From JAPOXR01 sp965199765 (GTDB taxonomy: Bacteria > Pseudomonadota > Alphaproteobacteria > Rhodobacterales > Rhodobacteraceae): 64,000 nucleotides of DNA. The notes under the pieces are model-generated. The model was given only the letters and a program-made list of their open reading frames with translations. It did not search any database and was not told the origin of the DNA. Location of the stretch: the NCBI GenBank assembly GCA_965199765.1, contig CBDATC010000001.1:620001-684000 (forward strand), given 5' to 3'. Of the stretch, positions 55,894 to 64,000 are shown in pieces; positions within the stretch are counted from its first letter, which is position 1, and each line of letters starts with the position of its first letter. The position numbers and the translations under genes are program-made.

Positions 55894-56312
55894 CACGCAA
55901 TGCTCCTCTGATTATCAGCAGAACCGGCATACGCGAAATTGAGTCCACAATAGCGATGCAGCCACCAGCAGAATTTTTCGTCTTGAATGAAGCGGTCAAC
56001 CGACTGAACAGGAATGCTGCGATGGCCCGGGATCATGCCCGGTAGAGTTTCACATTCCTCAACCTTTTTAAAATCTCGCTGGATACGGGCAAATTTTCTA
56101 ACCTGTTTCTTTGCAAAGCGAATAACTTGAAGTTGCTGAACGGGAAGCGAGCCAACCAATGATTCGACTTCGCTTTCCGATAGGCGAAATGATTTCGGAG
56201 ACCAATTAACCAATTCTTCAAACAAAGTGCGGACAGTACTGTCGCCTCGCTCCACAATGGTCTTGGCGCAATCCCGTTCCGGCTTATCCCGCTTCAGATC
56301 TTCCATGCTCAT
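55893..56312 (-). pseudogene. Histidinol dehydrogenase/HpsN-like gene, truncated
   Basis: Residues 20-100 match the N-terminal part of HisD-type dehydrogenases, including those acting on sulfopropanediol: FEELVNWSPKSFRLSESEVE, then FAKKQVRKFARIQRD, ETLPGMIPGHRSIPVQSV. After VDRFIQDEKF (family VGCYVPGGKFP) similarity ends and only 30 unrelated residues follow to the stop at 55893. The catalytic and zinc-binding core (normally to 430 residues) is missing. Its start has AAAGGAG four bases upstream and stands one base after the preceding stop, so it remains a translated link in the operon. Confidence 0.75.
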
Positions 56313-56313
56313 T

Positions 56314-56862
56314 TCACTCCTTTGGGCATGGCGGTTTCTTTTCTCCGCGATCATAGACTTCCCAACCCTCACCGGAAAAAACATCAACACCCAGTTGCCG
56401 CAGCACATCTGGAAAATCCACCATTACCCAATTGTTTTCGATTTTACCGTCAACTACCTTCCAAAAATCCATATAGCGAATGGTTACACGCTTTCCAGTG
56501 GGTGCGATCCCCATGAACTCGCCGGAATGAATTGCCTCCTGCCTGCCAAAGGCAGCCGCCCACTCGCCCATATAAAGACGGGCCTCATCAATGCAAACCT
56601 TGTCAGAAAAAGCAGCCTGAAATGGCCGCTGCCAATTTTCTTGAAACGCTCTCAGACCTTCTTTCGTTCCACAGCCGAAATTACCCATCCAGCGGAATTC
56701 ATCGGCAAAGAATTCACCAATGTCGTCAATCCGATGGTCGTTGAGAGCATCAACCATTTCACCGATAACCCGCTTTGTTTCGGAGGTCTTGGACAAATCG
56801 GTTTCCACGGTTAACGCCGCTTGTGGAGGTTGATCGCCGCTCACTTTAGAAAACTCCAGCAC
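56314..56862 (-). CDS. NTF2/SnoaL-like protein
   Basis: A 182-residue protein with one SnoaL-type domain (GEMVDALNDHRIDDIGEFF, WMGNFGCGTKEGLRAFQENW, GKRVTIRYMDFWKVVDGKI, ENNWVMVDFPDVLRQLG). The HRI-FF-WMG layout resembles the ester cyclase group. First gene of the 51.2-56.9 kb operon and the likely position of its promoter (upstream to 57010, shared with glpK divergently). It shares the fold, but little sequence, with the double-domain protein at 54091. Substrate unknown. Confidence 0.85.
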   Translation of the reverse strand: MLEFSKVSGDQPPQAALTVETDLSKTSETKRVIGEMVDALNDHRIDDIGEFFADEFRWMGNFGCGTKEGLRAFQENWQRPFQAAFSDKVCIDEARLYMGEWAAAFGRQEAIHSGEFMGIAPTGKRVTIRYMDFWKVVDGKIENNWVMVDFPDVLRQLGVDVFSGEGWEVYDRGEKKPPCPKE

Positions 56863-57010
56863 ATACCAATGAGACAGCGCTTATCATAACATTCCGTTCA
56901 CAAACATTTAATCCGGTTTTCGCTGTGAAACGTCGGTTGCAAAAGGTTCGTGCAATTGAATAAGTGATCAATTGATTTAGTGGCAAGCTCCGCACCGAGG
57001 GGGGTGAAAA

Positions 57011-58498
57011 GTGTCTTATATTCTCGCAATTGATCAAGGCACGACATCAAGCCGCGCGATACTGTTTGACAGCAAGTTACGGCCGATTTCTTCAGGGCAA
57101 AGAGAATTCCGACAAATCTATCCGAAAAGCGGGTGGGTTGAACATGATCCGGAAGATATCTGGAACTCCACGATGCGATCGTGCCAAATTGCGCTCAATA
57201 ACGCAAATGACAACATCGTTGACGCTATCGGAATCACTAACCAGCGGGAAACCGTAATCGTTTGGGACCGGGAAACCGGGAAACCAATCTGTAATGCAAT
57301 TGTGTGGCAAGACCGACGGACAGCTGACGAATGCGCGAAACTTAAAGGTGCCGGCATAGAGAAAGATGTCTCGGAACGCACCGGCTTGCTTCTTGATCCG
57401 TATTTTTCAGCATCAAAGCTGTCGTGGATATTAAAATCGGTTCCAAGCGCGGCAGAACAAGCGAAAGACGGCAAGCTTCTATTTGGAACTGTAGACAGCT
57501 ATCTCATATGGCGCTTGACGGGTGGGAAAAGGCATGTCACAGATGTCACCAACGCCTGCCGCACAATGCTTTTCAATATTGAAAACGGCGATTGGGACGA
57601 CACGCTGCTCGAACTATTCCAAGTTCCACGTGCCATGTTGCCGACTGTATTGGAGTGCGCAGATGACTTCGGAGAGACAGATCCCGCTGTTTTCGGTCAG
57701 GCAATTCCGATTCTCGGGGTGGCGGGTGACCAGCATGCTGCTGCCATCGGTCAAGCATGTTTTGAACCGGGCATGCTAAAGTCGACATATGGGACCGGCT
57801 GTTTTGCGCTTTTGAACACCGGAAGGAAACGTTTCAATTCGCGCAATAGATTGCTGACAACCATCGCCTATCGGCTTCAAGGTCAAACGATCTTTGCCCT
57901 TGAAGGATCGATATTCGTCGCTGGAGCTGTGGTTCAATGGCTCAGAGATGGTCTCAAAATCATTGATAATGCTTCGGAAACCACAGATCTTGCCGAGAAC
58001 GCCGATCCGGAGCAACAGCTCTACATCGTACCTGCGTTCACCGGTCTCGGCGCACCCTATTGGGACGCTGACTGCCGCGGAGCGGTTTTTGGGTTGACCC
58101 GCAACAGCGGGCCAAATGAATTTGCCAGGGCTGCTCTGGAAAGTGTCGCCTTCCAGACACGTGATCTCATGGAAGCTATGCGGGCAGATTTTTTGAAGCA
58201 AACAAAATTTTCTCTCCGAGTTGATGGCGGCATGACGGAAAACAACTGGGTTGTCCAAAACCTTGCCGACCAGTTGAACACGACAGTAGACCGGTCTCAG
58301 GTCACCGAGACCACAGCTATGGGTGCTGCATATCTTGCGGGCCTGCAGTGCGGACTGTGCCCCGGTCCGAAAGAATTTGCTGAGAATTGGCGCCTTGACC
58401 GCCGCTTCACTCCCCAGATTGCAGCGAGTGATCGTGACCGGCTGTACAGCGGGTGGAGAGACGCAGTGCGGCGAACTTTAACGAATTCAGAATATTAA
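57011..58498 (+). CDS. glpK: Glycerol kinase
   Basis: ATP-dependent glycerol kinase, 495 residues. Diagnostic motifs are ILAIDQGTTSSRAILFDSKL (phosphate 1), GITNQRETVIVWDRETGKP, NAIVWQDRRTADEC, GVAGDQHAAAIGQACFEPGM, STYGTGCFALLNTG and VDGGMTENNWVVQNLADQLN (adenosine motif). GTG 57011 is the start, with a GGGGGG run just upstream. Divergent from the NTF2-containing operon. No glpD or glpF in the window. Confidence 0.94.
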   Translation: MSYILAIDQGTTSSRAILFDSKLRPISSGQREFRQIYPKSGWVEHDPEDIWNSTMRSCQIALNNANDNIVDAIGITNQRETVIVWDRETGKPICNAIVWQDRRTADECAKLKGAGIEKDVSERTGLLLDPYFSASKLSWILKSVPSAAEQAKDGKLLFGTVDSYLIWRLTGGKRHVTDVTNACRTMLFNIENGDWDDTLLELFQVPRAMLPTVLECADDFGETDPAVFGQAIPILGVAGDQHAAAIGQACFEPGMLKSTYGTGCFALLNTGRKRFNSRNRLLTTIAYRLQGQTIFALEGSIFVAGAVVQWLRDGLKIIDNASETTDLAENADPEQQLYIVPAFTGLGAPYWDADCRGAVFGLTRNSGPNEFARAALESVAFQTRDLMEAMRADFLKQTKFSLRVDGGMTENNWVVQNLADQLNTTVDRSQVTETTAMGAAYLAGLQCGLCPGPKEFAENWRLDRRFTPQIAASDRDRLYSGWRDAVRRTLTNSEY

Positions 58499-58502
58499 GC
58501 CT

Positions 58503-59130
58503 TCTGCAAAATTCCTCGACGGTGCCGGCCTTCGGAGCTCCGGTCCGGCTGTCGGTCGCCGCACTGGCCTTGATCACGGGCTTGGAGGGTCGGGATTCGT
58601 CCTGACCCGCCGTGCTGGAGCCGGTTTGACGCCTTTTTTCGGCTTCCGGCTTTTTTCTAGGCGAGCGGGAGCGCCTTCCTGAGACAGGAAGCTCTCCGGG
58701 GGCGGTGACCCAAGGGGGTGAAGCCCGTTCAGATGTTCATGCGCATCATCTGATCGGTCAGCAGGGCGATCACGCCGAACATCAGATGACAGAACATTTT
58801 CCTATAGACGCGCACCCGGACATGCTTCGCCTCGCACTGGTCCTTGAGGCGGCCGAAGAAGCGTTCCACCGTCGAGCGCTCCCGCATGCGCGCCGTTTCC
58901 CGACTGGCAGCTCTCCCTCCGCAGCGCAAATCACCGCCGCCCGTTCGGGCCACTGGACAGGTGCGCGCGGAATTCGCCTCAATGCATGAAAAACGCCGGC
59001 AGACCCGCCGGAACGTCCGGATTCAACCGGAAATTCAGCCGCGGAGACCCGAAAACCGCTGCGTCCAGTCTCCGTCAATCGCCACCGAACTGTTCCAGAT
59101 TGCTGAATCAGGGGGATTTTTTACTGACAC
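58503..59130 (-). mobile_element. IS remnant, copy 2 (IS1182/IS5-like transposase C-terminus)
   Basis: The - strand frame 58953-58729 reads RSTVERFFGRLKDQCEAKHV and RVRVYRKMFCHLMFGVIALL, the conserved end of DDE transposases of the IS1182/IS5-like group, including the YREK-like region. Upstream to 59130 the sequence ends GTGTCAG next to a T/A-rich run and CCCCCTGATTC, repeated at 4925-4945. The middle of the transposase is missing, so the element kept both ends but lost its core. Right edge abuts a DUF262 gene fragment. The family name is provisional. Confidence 0.72.
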
Positions 59131-59248
59131 AATATAATGAATCAAAAAGACCACGGAATTGATCGCGATTCCAGACATAGCCCCTCTGAAATTCTGGCAG
59201 GGCCATATGTCCGCTATCAATTTGGTCAAGAATTGTTGAAATCTTCAT
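59131..59248 (-). pseudogene. DUF262 (GmrSD-type) gene, N-terminal fragment
   Basis: The frame from ATG 59248 reads KISTILDQIDSGHMALPEFQ and RGYVWNRDQFRGLFDSLY, the hallmark start of DUF262 proteins (P-x-FQRxYVW), which include GmrSD restriction enzymes. It is cut at residue 38 by the IS remnant. Remaining bases 59249-59429 hold no supported gene. Confidence 0.75.
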
Positions 59249-59429
59249 GCCAGTCGTACTTTTCTGGATATTAATGTCAGCATTGTGACCTCTTTGATTT
59301 GACACGTTTTGTCCCGCATTTTTCAACGCCAATGAAATTGAGTGGGAATTATGAAGAAAAGCTCCTAAAGCACCTTCCGGCATCTTCTCCTGTGCTCATA
59401 GATTTCCAAAATACCCATGGTGAATTCTC

Positions 59430-61112
59430 ATGAACCGATCAAATTCTCCGTTAAGGCATGGCGGACGCATTCTTGCCGATCAGTTGCTGCTGAATAACGT
59501 TTCACGCGTTTATTCTGTTCCCGGTGAGAGCTATTTGGCGCTGCTGGACGGACTCTTGGACACCGACATTCAAAATGTTGTGTGCCGCCACGAAGGCGGT
59601 GCATCCATGATGGCGGAAGCAAGCGGCAAAATGACCGGAGCACCAGGCGTGGCGTTAGTTACGCGAGGACCGGGGGCAACGAACGCCGCGTGTGGTGTTC
59701 ATGTCGCACACCACGATTCAACCCCGATGCTGCTGCTGGTAGGACAGGTTGCGCGACCACATCTTGGACGGGAAGCATTTCAAGAAATCGACATACCGCG
59801 GACTTTCAACCCGCTGGCAAAGTGGACAGCTGAAATCCACGAAACGGAACGCATTCCCGAATACATATCACGGGCATTTCAGACCGCCATGTCAGGACGT
59901 CCCGGCCCGGTGGTTCTCTCGCTTCCCGAAGATATGCTTCACGAAATTCAGACCGTGTCAAATGCAAATCCTGTAACGCTGGCACGTCAGGAAATTTCCA
60001 ATGAAACGGCAGCCGCTGTCGCAAAACGCATTGCCGACTCTGAACAACCAATTGCCATCGTCGGCGGTTCAATATGGTCAGACACGACAGCGGCTGACCT
60101 AGCGGCTGTATCCGAAAGATTTGACCTCCCCGTTGTCTCCAGTTTCCGACGGCAGCACTACTTTGACAACCGTCATCCAAATTACGTAGGCGACTTATCG
60201 CCGGGGGCAAACCCCAAACTCATTTCCGCCATTCAAAAATCCGACTGCGTCTTGCTCTTGGGAGGACGATTGAGCGATATGTCCAGCCAAGGCTACACTG
60301 TGCCAGGCAACCCTGCAGAAGCTCGATTGGCGGTTCATATTCATCCGGCCAGCCAAGAACTCGGCAAGCTATGGACAGCCGACCTTGCTGTTGCCGCTGC
60401 GCCAGGCACTCTACTGGCTTGCTTAGTTAGTGAACGGCCAAAACGGTGTGAGCGTCGTGCTGCTTGGCTGGATTCTTGTCGACAAATGCATTCTCTGTGG
60501 AGGCAACCAACCCGATTGCCCGGACAAGTTCAGTTTTCGCAAGTCATTCAGTGGCTTTCGAAGAATCTGCCCAATAATTCGATTATCACCAATGGCGCGG
60601 GCAATTACTCCGCATTCCTGCACCGATACTTTATCTTCAAAGAATTTGGAACACAGATTGCTTCGACATCCGGCTCTATGGGCTACGGCCTACCCGCTGC
60701 GATTGCCGCGAAGCTGACCTATCCCAACCGTACGGTTGTTTGTTTTGCTGGTGATGGATGCTTTCAAATGACTCTCAACGAGATGGCAACTGCGATACAG
60801 CACAAAGCCAATGTCATCTGCATAATCGCGAACAACGGAACCTACGGCACCATCAGAATGCATCAAGAATCAAACTTTCCAAACCGTGTGTCAGGAACAG
60901 AGCTAATCAATCCGGATTTTGCCGCGCTCGCAAGGTCATTTGGCGGCCATGGCGAAACGGTTAAGCATACCGAGGATTTTCCAAATGCATTCCGGCGTGC
61001 AGCAGCAGCTGACTGTCCGTCTGTGATCGATATCCATCTTGACAAAGCAGCAATTTCAACGACCCGAACTCTCGATGAAGTTCGTTCACAGAAAGGCGCA
61101 GCTGCTACTTGA
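59430..61112 (+). CDS. Thiamine pyrophosphate enzyme, acetolactate synthase-like
   Basis: A 560-residue TPP enzyme. The pyrimidine domain has CRHEGGASMMAEASGKMTG with the catalytic Glu, the central domain carries VVSSFRRQHYFDNRHPNYVG, and the PP domain has the GDG motif in VCFAGDGCFQMTLNEMATAI with N-x-x-x-YGT (NNGTYGTIRMHQESNFP). Its length and lack of the FAD-site residues typical of IlvB leave the reaction open (acyloin synthase, decarboxylase or lyase). Located just upstream, on the opposite strand, of the reductase and ABC importer. Confidence 0.85.
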   Translation: MNRSNSPLRHGGRILADQLLLNNVSRVYSVPGESYLALLDGLLDTDIQNVVCRHEGGASMMAEASGKMTGAPGVALVTRGPGATNAACGVHVAHHDSTPMLLLVGQVARPHLGREAFQEIDIPRTFNPLAKWTAEIHETERIPEYISRAFQTAMSGRPGPVVLSLPEDMLHEIQTVSNANPVTLARQEISNETAAAVAKRIADSEQPIAIVGGSIWSDTTAADLAAVSERFDLPVVSSFRRQHYFDNRHPNYVGDLSPGANPKLISAIQKSDCVLLLGGRLSDMSSQGYTVPGNPAEARLAVHIHPASQELGKLWTADLAVAAAPGTLLACLVSERPKRCERRAAWLDSCRQMHSLWRQPTRLPGQVQFSQVIQWLSKNLPNNSIITNGAGNYSAFLHRYFIFKEFGTQIASTSGSMGYGLPAAIAAKLTYPNRTVVCFAGDGCFQMTLNEMATAIQHKANVICIIANNGTYGTIRMHQESNFPNRVSGTELINPDFAALARSFGGHGETVKHTEDFPNAFRRAAAADCPSVIDIHLDKAAISTTRTLDEVRSQKGAAAT

Positions 61113-61245
61113 CGCTATCATGTGCTCAACAGTTAGGGCTGAATTCAGCCATCAGCCGGACTATAGGGCTGCGAATTCTCTGCCCATCATGATGCTTCTT
61201 CTACCGGACCGTTAACAGATTCACAGAACTAATCCATCCGAAAAA

Positions 61246-62145
61246 TCATGGATCGGCGTAGCGAGCCGCGAAACCTGTTTGCTTTTCAATAACTTGAAAA
61301 AGTGAACAAAGGTCGCAGTCTCCAAACCCATTTGCGATCGCCTCGGTCATCGCTGCCTGTGTTGCATTTCCGATTATCGGAATCATACCAAGTTCGGTCA
61401 TCATTTGAAGAGCCAGACGCTGGTCTTTCTGCGCAAGTTTCATTTTGAATCCCGCGTCAAAATTTCCTGAAAAGGCTTTGGTCGACATGGCTCGCGACAT
61501 GTTTGCATTGGCGGCATTGGTCGATCCCAAAACCTCTAACATAAGCTCAAGCGTCAATCCATGCCCTATTCCACCGGTGAGAGCTTCCGCAATCAGCGCC
61601 AGGGTTCCTTGATTGATGTAGTTGTTGACGAGTTTCATTGCGGAACCTGTTCCGTTCGAACCGCAATGCGTAATCCGTTTTGCGAATGCCGCGAGTATGG
61701 GTTTGATTTCTACGAAGAGATCGAGTTCACAACCAACCATAACAGCTGAATTTCCCTGCCAAGCATCTTCTACGCTTCGGGCAACCGGCGCGTCCGCGAC
61801 ACGAACACCTTTTTGCGAAAAGTGCCGGTGAAGCTCGCGACTGGTCGCAGGATCGACCGTGCTCAAATCAATGTAAATCGCATCGCATCGAATCGACTTG
61901 GTCAATGCCGCGGAACCTGAAATAGCCGCCTCCAGGACTTCCGGTCTGTCTGGCACCATTGTCATGACAACGTCAGCATCGGCAGCCGCATCTGCTGGTG
62001 AGCTCGCCGCCTCGTATCCCTTGGCTATAAGTCTGTTCAAAGCAGTTTCGAAAATATCATAGCCAACAATGTGATAACCGGCTTTTCCCAATCGGACCGC
62101 GATTGGAAAACCCATTTGTCCAAGTCCGATGAAGGCGATCTTCAA
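61246..62145 (-). CDS. 3-Hydroxyisobutyrate dehydrogenase-family reductase
   Basis: A 299-residue NAD(P)-dependent enzyme. The dinucleotide motif IAFIGLGQMGFPIA, the substrate segment DAPVARSVEDAWQG, and the catalytic Lys in GSAMKLVNNYINQGTLAL are present; KMKLAQKDQRLAL is the family's C-terminal signature. The NNY and PVARS segments are nearer to sulfolactaldehyde reductase (YihU)-like members than to valine-pathway HIBADH. Acts on a 3-hydroxy acid or aldehyde. It lies 35 bases after the ABC ATPase gene, so both share a transcript. Confidence 0.85.
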   Translation of the reverse strand: MKIAFIGLGQMGFPIAVRLGKAGYHIVGYDIFETALNRLIAKGYEAASSPADAAADADVVMTMVPDRPEVLEAAISGSAALTKSIRCDAIYIDLSTVDPATSRELHRHFSQKGVRVADAPVARSVEDAWQGNSAVMVGCELDLFVEIKPILAAFAKRITHCGSNGTGSAMKLVNNYINQGTLALIAEALTGGIGHGLTLELMLEVLGSTNAANANMSRAMSTKAFSGNFDAGFKMKLAQKDQRLALQMMTELGMIPIIGNATQAAMTEAIANGFGDCDLCSLFQVIEKQTGFAARYADP

Positions 62146-62180
62146 TGCAGTCTCCTCGGGTTTGTTATTCCGCTGACGGA

Positions 62181-63287
62181 TTAATTGACGCGGCGGCCTT
62201 GCTCATCGAAGAGGTGCATCTTTTCGGCATCAATGTGAACCGCTACAAAATCACCCTCCGAAAATTTCGTCAATCCGCTCTCTCGGACGATGATTGGTTG
62301 TTCAGCGTCACCGGTATCAAGGTAAATTAGCGACGCTTCTCCGAGCGCTTCAGTATGAGTTACCTTCAAAGCACCCGGCGCACTTGGTTTAGCGACCTCA
62401 AGTGATGTGTGCTCAGGACGAAAACCAAGCGCGGCAGGCGGAGTTACGGGCGCAGTTCGAGGTCCGGAAAAATTGAGTCCCAACCCATCTCGGGATTCAA
62501 TGGACGCGGAGTTTCCTTCACCCGTCATTTTGACATCTATGATGTTCATCTGCGGTGATCCAATGAACTGAGCGGCAAATTGGGTCAAGGGACGATCATA
62601 AAGTTCTAGCGGTTTACCGAACTGCGCTACACTTCCGAATTTCTCGATGTCCGATCCAGTATTAAGTAGGACGATTTTGTCCGCGAGGGTCATCGCTTCG
62701 ATTTGATCATGTGTGACATAAATCATGCCCGCGTTGCCAAACGACTTATGCAGCTTGGCGATTTCCACGCGAGTCTTGCTTCTGAGTTTTGCATCGAGAT
62801 TGGATAATGGCTCATCAAACAAAAATACCCGCGGCTTGCGCACGATCGCTCGGCCTATGGCGACCCTCTGACGCTGGCCGCCGGAAAGCGCCTTTGGACG
62901 GCGATCAAGAAGTTCTGTCAGGTGCAGAATTTCGGCGGCATGCCGCACCTCCTGCTCGATGACATCAGCGGGTAACTTTGCAAGTTTAAGCGCGAATGCC
63001 ATGTTCTCGTAGACAGTCTTATGCGGATAGAGTGCATAAGACTGGAACACCATCGAGATACCGCGCTTGGACGAGGGTGTTTCGTTCAACAGATCATCCC
63101 CGATATAGAGATTTCCGTCGGTTATTTCCTCGAGTCCGGCGATCATGCGAAGAAGCGTGGATTTGCCGCAGCCCGAAGGACCAAGAAAAACGCAGAATTC
63201 TCCATCCGCAATCTCAAGATTCACATCTTTCAGAACGCGGATATCTCCAAAGAATTTCTGTATGTTTTCCAGTCTAACACCTGCCAT
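62181..63287 (-). CDS. Sugar-type ABC importer, ATP-binding protein (UgpC/MalK family)
   Basis: A 368-residue ATPase. Walker A LGPSGCGKST, Q-loop VFQSYALYPHKTVYENM, signature ALSGGQRQRVAIGRAIVRK, Walker B FLFDEPLSNLDAKLR and the His of IYVTHDQIEAM are all present. Residues 240-368 are a TOBE_2 regulatory domain ending KMHLFDEQGRRVN. It matches carbohydrate/polyol importers. The permease gene is 21 bases upstream. Note the ending parallels the TOBE remnant before xylB. Confidence 0.94.
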   Translation of the reverse strand: MAGVRLENIQKFFGDIRVLKDVNLEIADGEFCVFLGPSGCGKSTLLRMIAGLEEITDGNLYIGDDLLNETPSSKRGISMVFQSYALYPHKTVYENMAFALKLAKLPADVIEQEVRHAAEILHLTELLDRRPKALSGGQRQRVAIGRAIVRKPRVFLFDEPLSNLDAKLRSKTRVEIAKLHKSFGNAGMIYVTHDQIEAMTLADKIVLLNTGSDIEKFGSVAQFGKPLELYDRPLTQFAAQFIGSPQMNIIDVKMTGEGNSASIESRDGLGLNFSGPRTAPVTPPAALGFRPEHTSLEVAKPSAPGALKVTHTEALGEASLIYLDTGDAEQPIIVRESGLTKFSEGDFVAVHIDAEKMHLFDEQGRRVN

Positions 63288-63308
63288 GATGGATTCCTGC
63301 GTATATCC

Positions 63309-64000
63309 TTAGCCTTTCACCGCGCCTGTCAAAGCATTGACCAATCGACGCTGAAAAAGAAGCGCGGCGATCATAACCGGAAGCATAGCGACGGTTCCAA
63401 ATGCCATCACGTTTCCATAATGAATGCCTTCGTCTGATTTGAAGTTCAGTGCTGCCACGGTGAGCGTGCGAGTTTGGGAACCAGTCGCAATAAACGCGAA
63501 CGGGAATTCGTTCCACGAGGAGAGCAAACAGAAAATCCCTGCCGCGGCGATTCCCCCTTTCACAAGTGGCAACGCGACCATATAGAACACCTGCCACTGA
63601 GTGCAGCCATCGATTTTCGCCGCCTCTTCGACTTCGATCGGCAAATCGCGAAAGAACCCCAGCATCAGCCACAGCACAAAGGGCATATTGAATGCCGCGT
63701 GAAGAAAGATTAGCCCGAAATAGGTGTCGCTCAGCCCTATGCCACGAACAAACAAAAAAAGCGGTGTCATAACCGCAATCGGTGGCACCATCCTGATGAC
63801 AAATACTGACATAGCCGTGAAATTGCCGGCCAAATGATATCGCGCGACGGCGTAAGCCGCGATTGTTCCGAGTGCGACCGAAACAATCATGCTGATCACT
63901 CCCACGACTACTGAATTCCACAAATAGGTGGAATATGGCCCGAGCAGGAATACTTCCTTGTAGTTGTCGAGAGTTGGCGCGAAGATCCATTTCGTCGGTT
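63309..64000 (-). CDS. Sugar-type ABC importer permease (MalG/UgpE family), 3' part
   Basis: The frame runs off the right edge of the window, so the start is missing. Visible residues (from TKWIFAPTLDNYKEVFL) include about five helices and the EAA loop EEAAKIDGCTQWQVFYMVALP, which contacts the ATPase. The end is RLVNALTGAVKG. Its neighbours on the - strand are the ATPase and the reductase; a partner permease and binding protein are expected upstream beyond the window. Confidence 0.93.
   Translation of the reverse strand, partial: PTKWIFAPTLDNYKEVFLLGPYSTYLWNSVVVGVISMIVSVALGTIAAYAVARYHLAGNFTAMSVFVIRMVPPIAVMTPLFLFVRGIGLSDTYFGLIFLHAAFNMPFVLWLMLGFFRDLPIEVEEAAKIDGCTQWQVFYMVALPLVKGGIAAAGIFCLLSSWNEFPFAFIATGSQTRTLTVAALNFKSDEGIHYGNVMAFGTVAMLPVMIAALLFQRRLVNALTGAVKG

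Overview
The window looks like a chromosomal segment of an alphaproteobacterium, most likely a marine, Rhodobacterales-like lineage. This rests on gene content and order, not on a search. The supporting signs are infA-maf-RNase E/G with the genes overlapping; perM-hdaA-ppk-ppx-proS-lolC-lolD in one direction; the short proS type; class I phaC divergent from an intracellular phaZ; and many Rieske oxygenases and acyl-CoA enzymes. Base composition is moderate (roughly 50-55% GC by eye). No phage, CRISPR array, rRNA or replication origin was seen. There are two tRNA genes.

Layout. 1-3.8 kb: housekeeping genes (RNase E/G start, maf, infA, glyA, nadK). 3.9-7.8 kb: a wrecked type I restriction locus (hsdM and hsdS pseudogenes split by an IS remnant) with an intact AlbA/ATPase-type gene, then an IS5-like scrap. 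7.8-18.6 kb: a VOC-bicupin protein, then a long + strand run with a transporter, an HdaA-polyphosphate kinase in-frame fusion, exopolyphosphatase, prolyl-tRNA synthetase and lipoprotein export (LolCD). 18.6-25.4 kb: a beta-oxidation cluster on the - strand. 26-31.5 kb: a metal transporter with a Fur-like box, two thioesterases, a MATE pump and a Rieske oxygenase. 31.6-35 kb: tRNA-Gly followed by an Rpn-type nuclease gene and a partial second copy. 35-46.9 kb: ABC exporter, acyl-CoA synthetase, tRNA-Thr, a nitroreductase pseudogene, PHA synthase/depolymerase, an SLC13 permease and a second Rieske oxygenase. 47-50.9 kb: xylulokinase behind a transporter remnant; a Xre-RES toxin-antitoxin pair sits between the 3' end of an hsdS and the 5' end of an hsdR. 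51.2-56.9 kb: a tightly packed - strand operon of unknown catabolic purpose. 57-64 kb: glycerol kinase, an IS remnant against a broken DUF262 gene, a TPP enzyme, a 3-hydroxyisobutyrate-dehydrogenase-type reductase and a sugar-type ABC importer that runs off the end.

How it works together. The metabolic genes suggest a heterotroph living on fatty acids, polyols and methylated or aromatic compounds, storing carbon as PHA and phosphate as polyphosphate. The accessory stretches are in decay: at least four defence loci (two type I systems, a DUF262 gene and an Rpn gene copy) are truncated or frameshifted, some at IS remnants, while the toxin-antitoxin pair, the AlbA/ATPase protein and one Rpn protein remain intact. 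The best candidates for an undescribed system are the seven-gene operon at 51.2-56.9 kb, the HdaA-Ppk fusion, and the toxin-antitoxin module embedded in a type I restriction operon.
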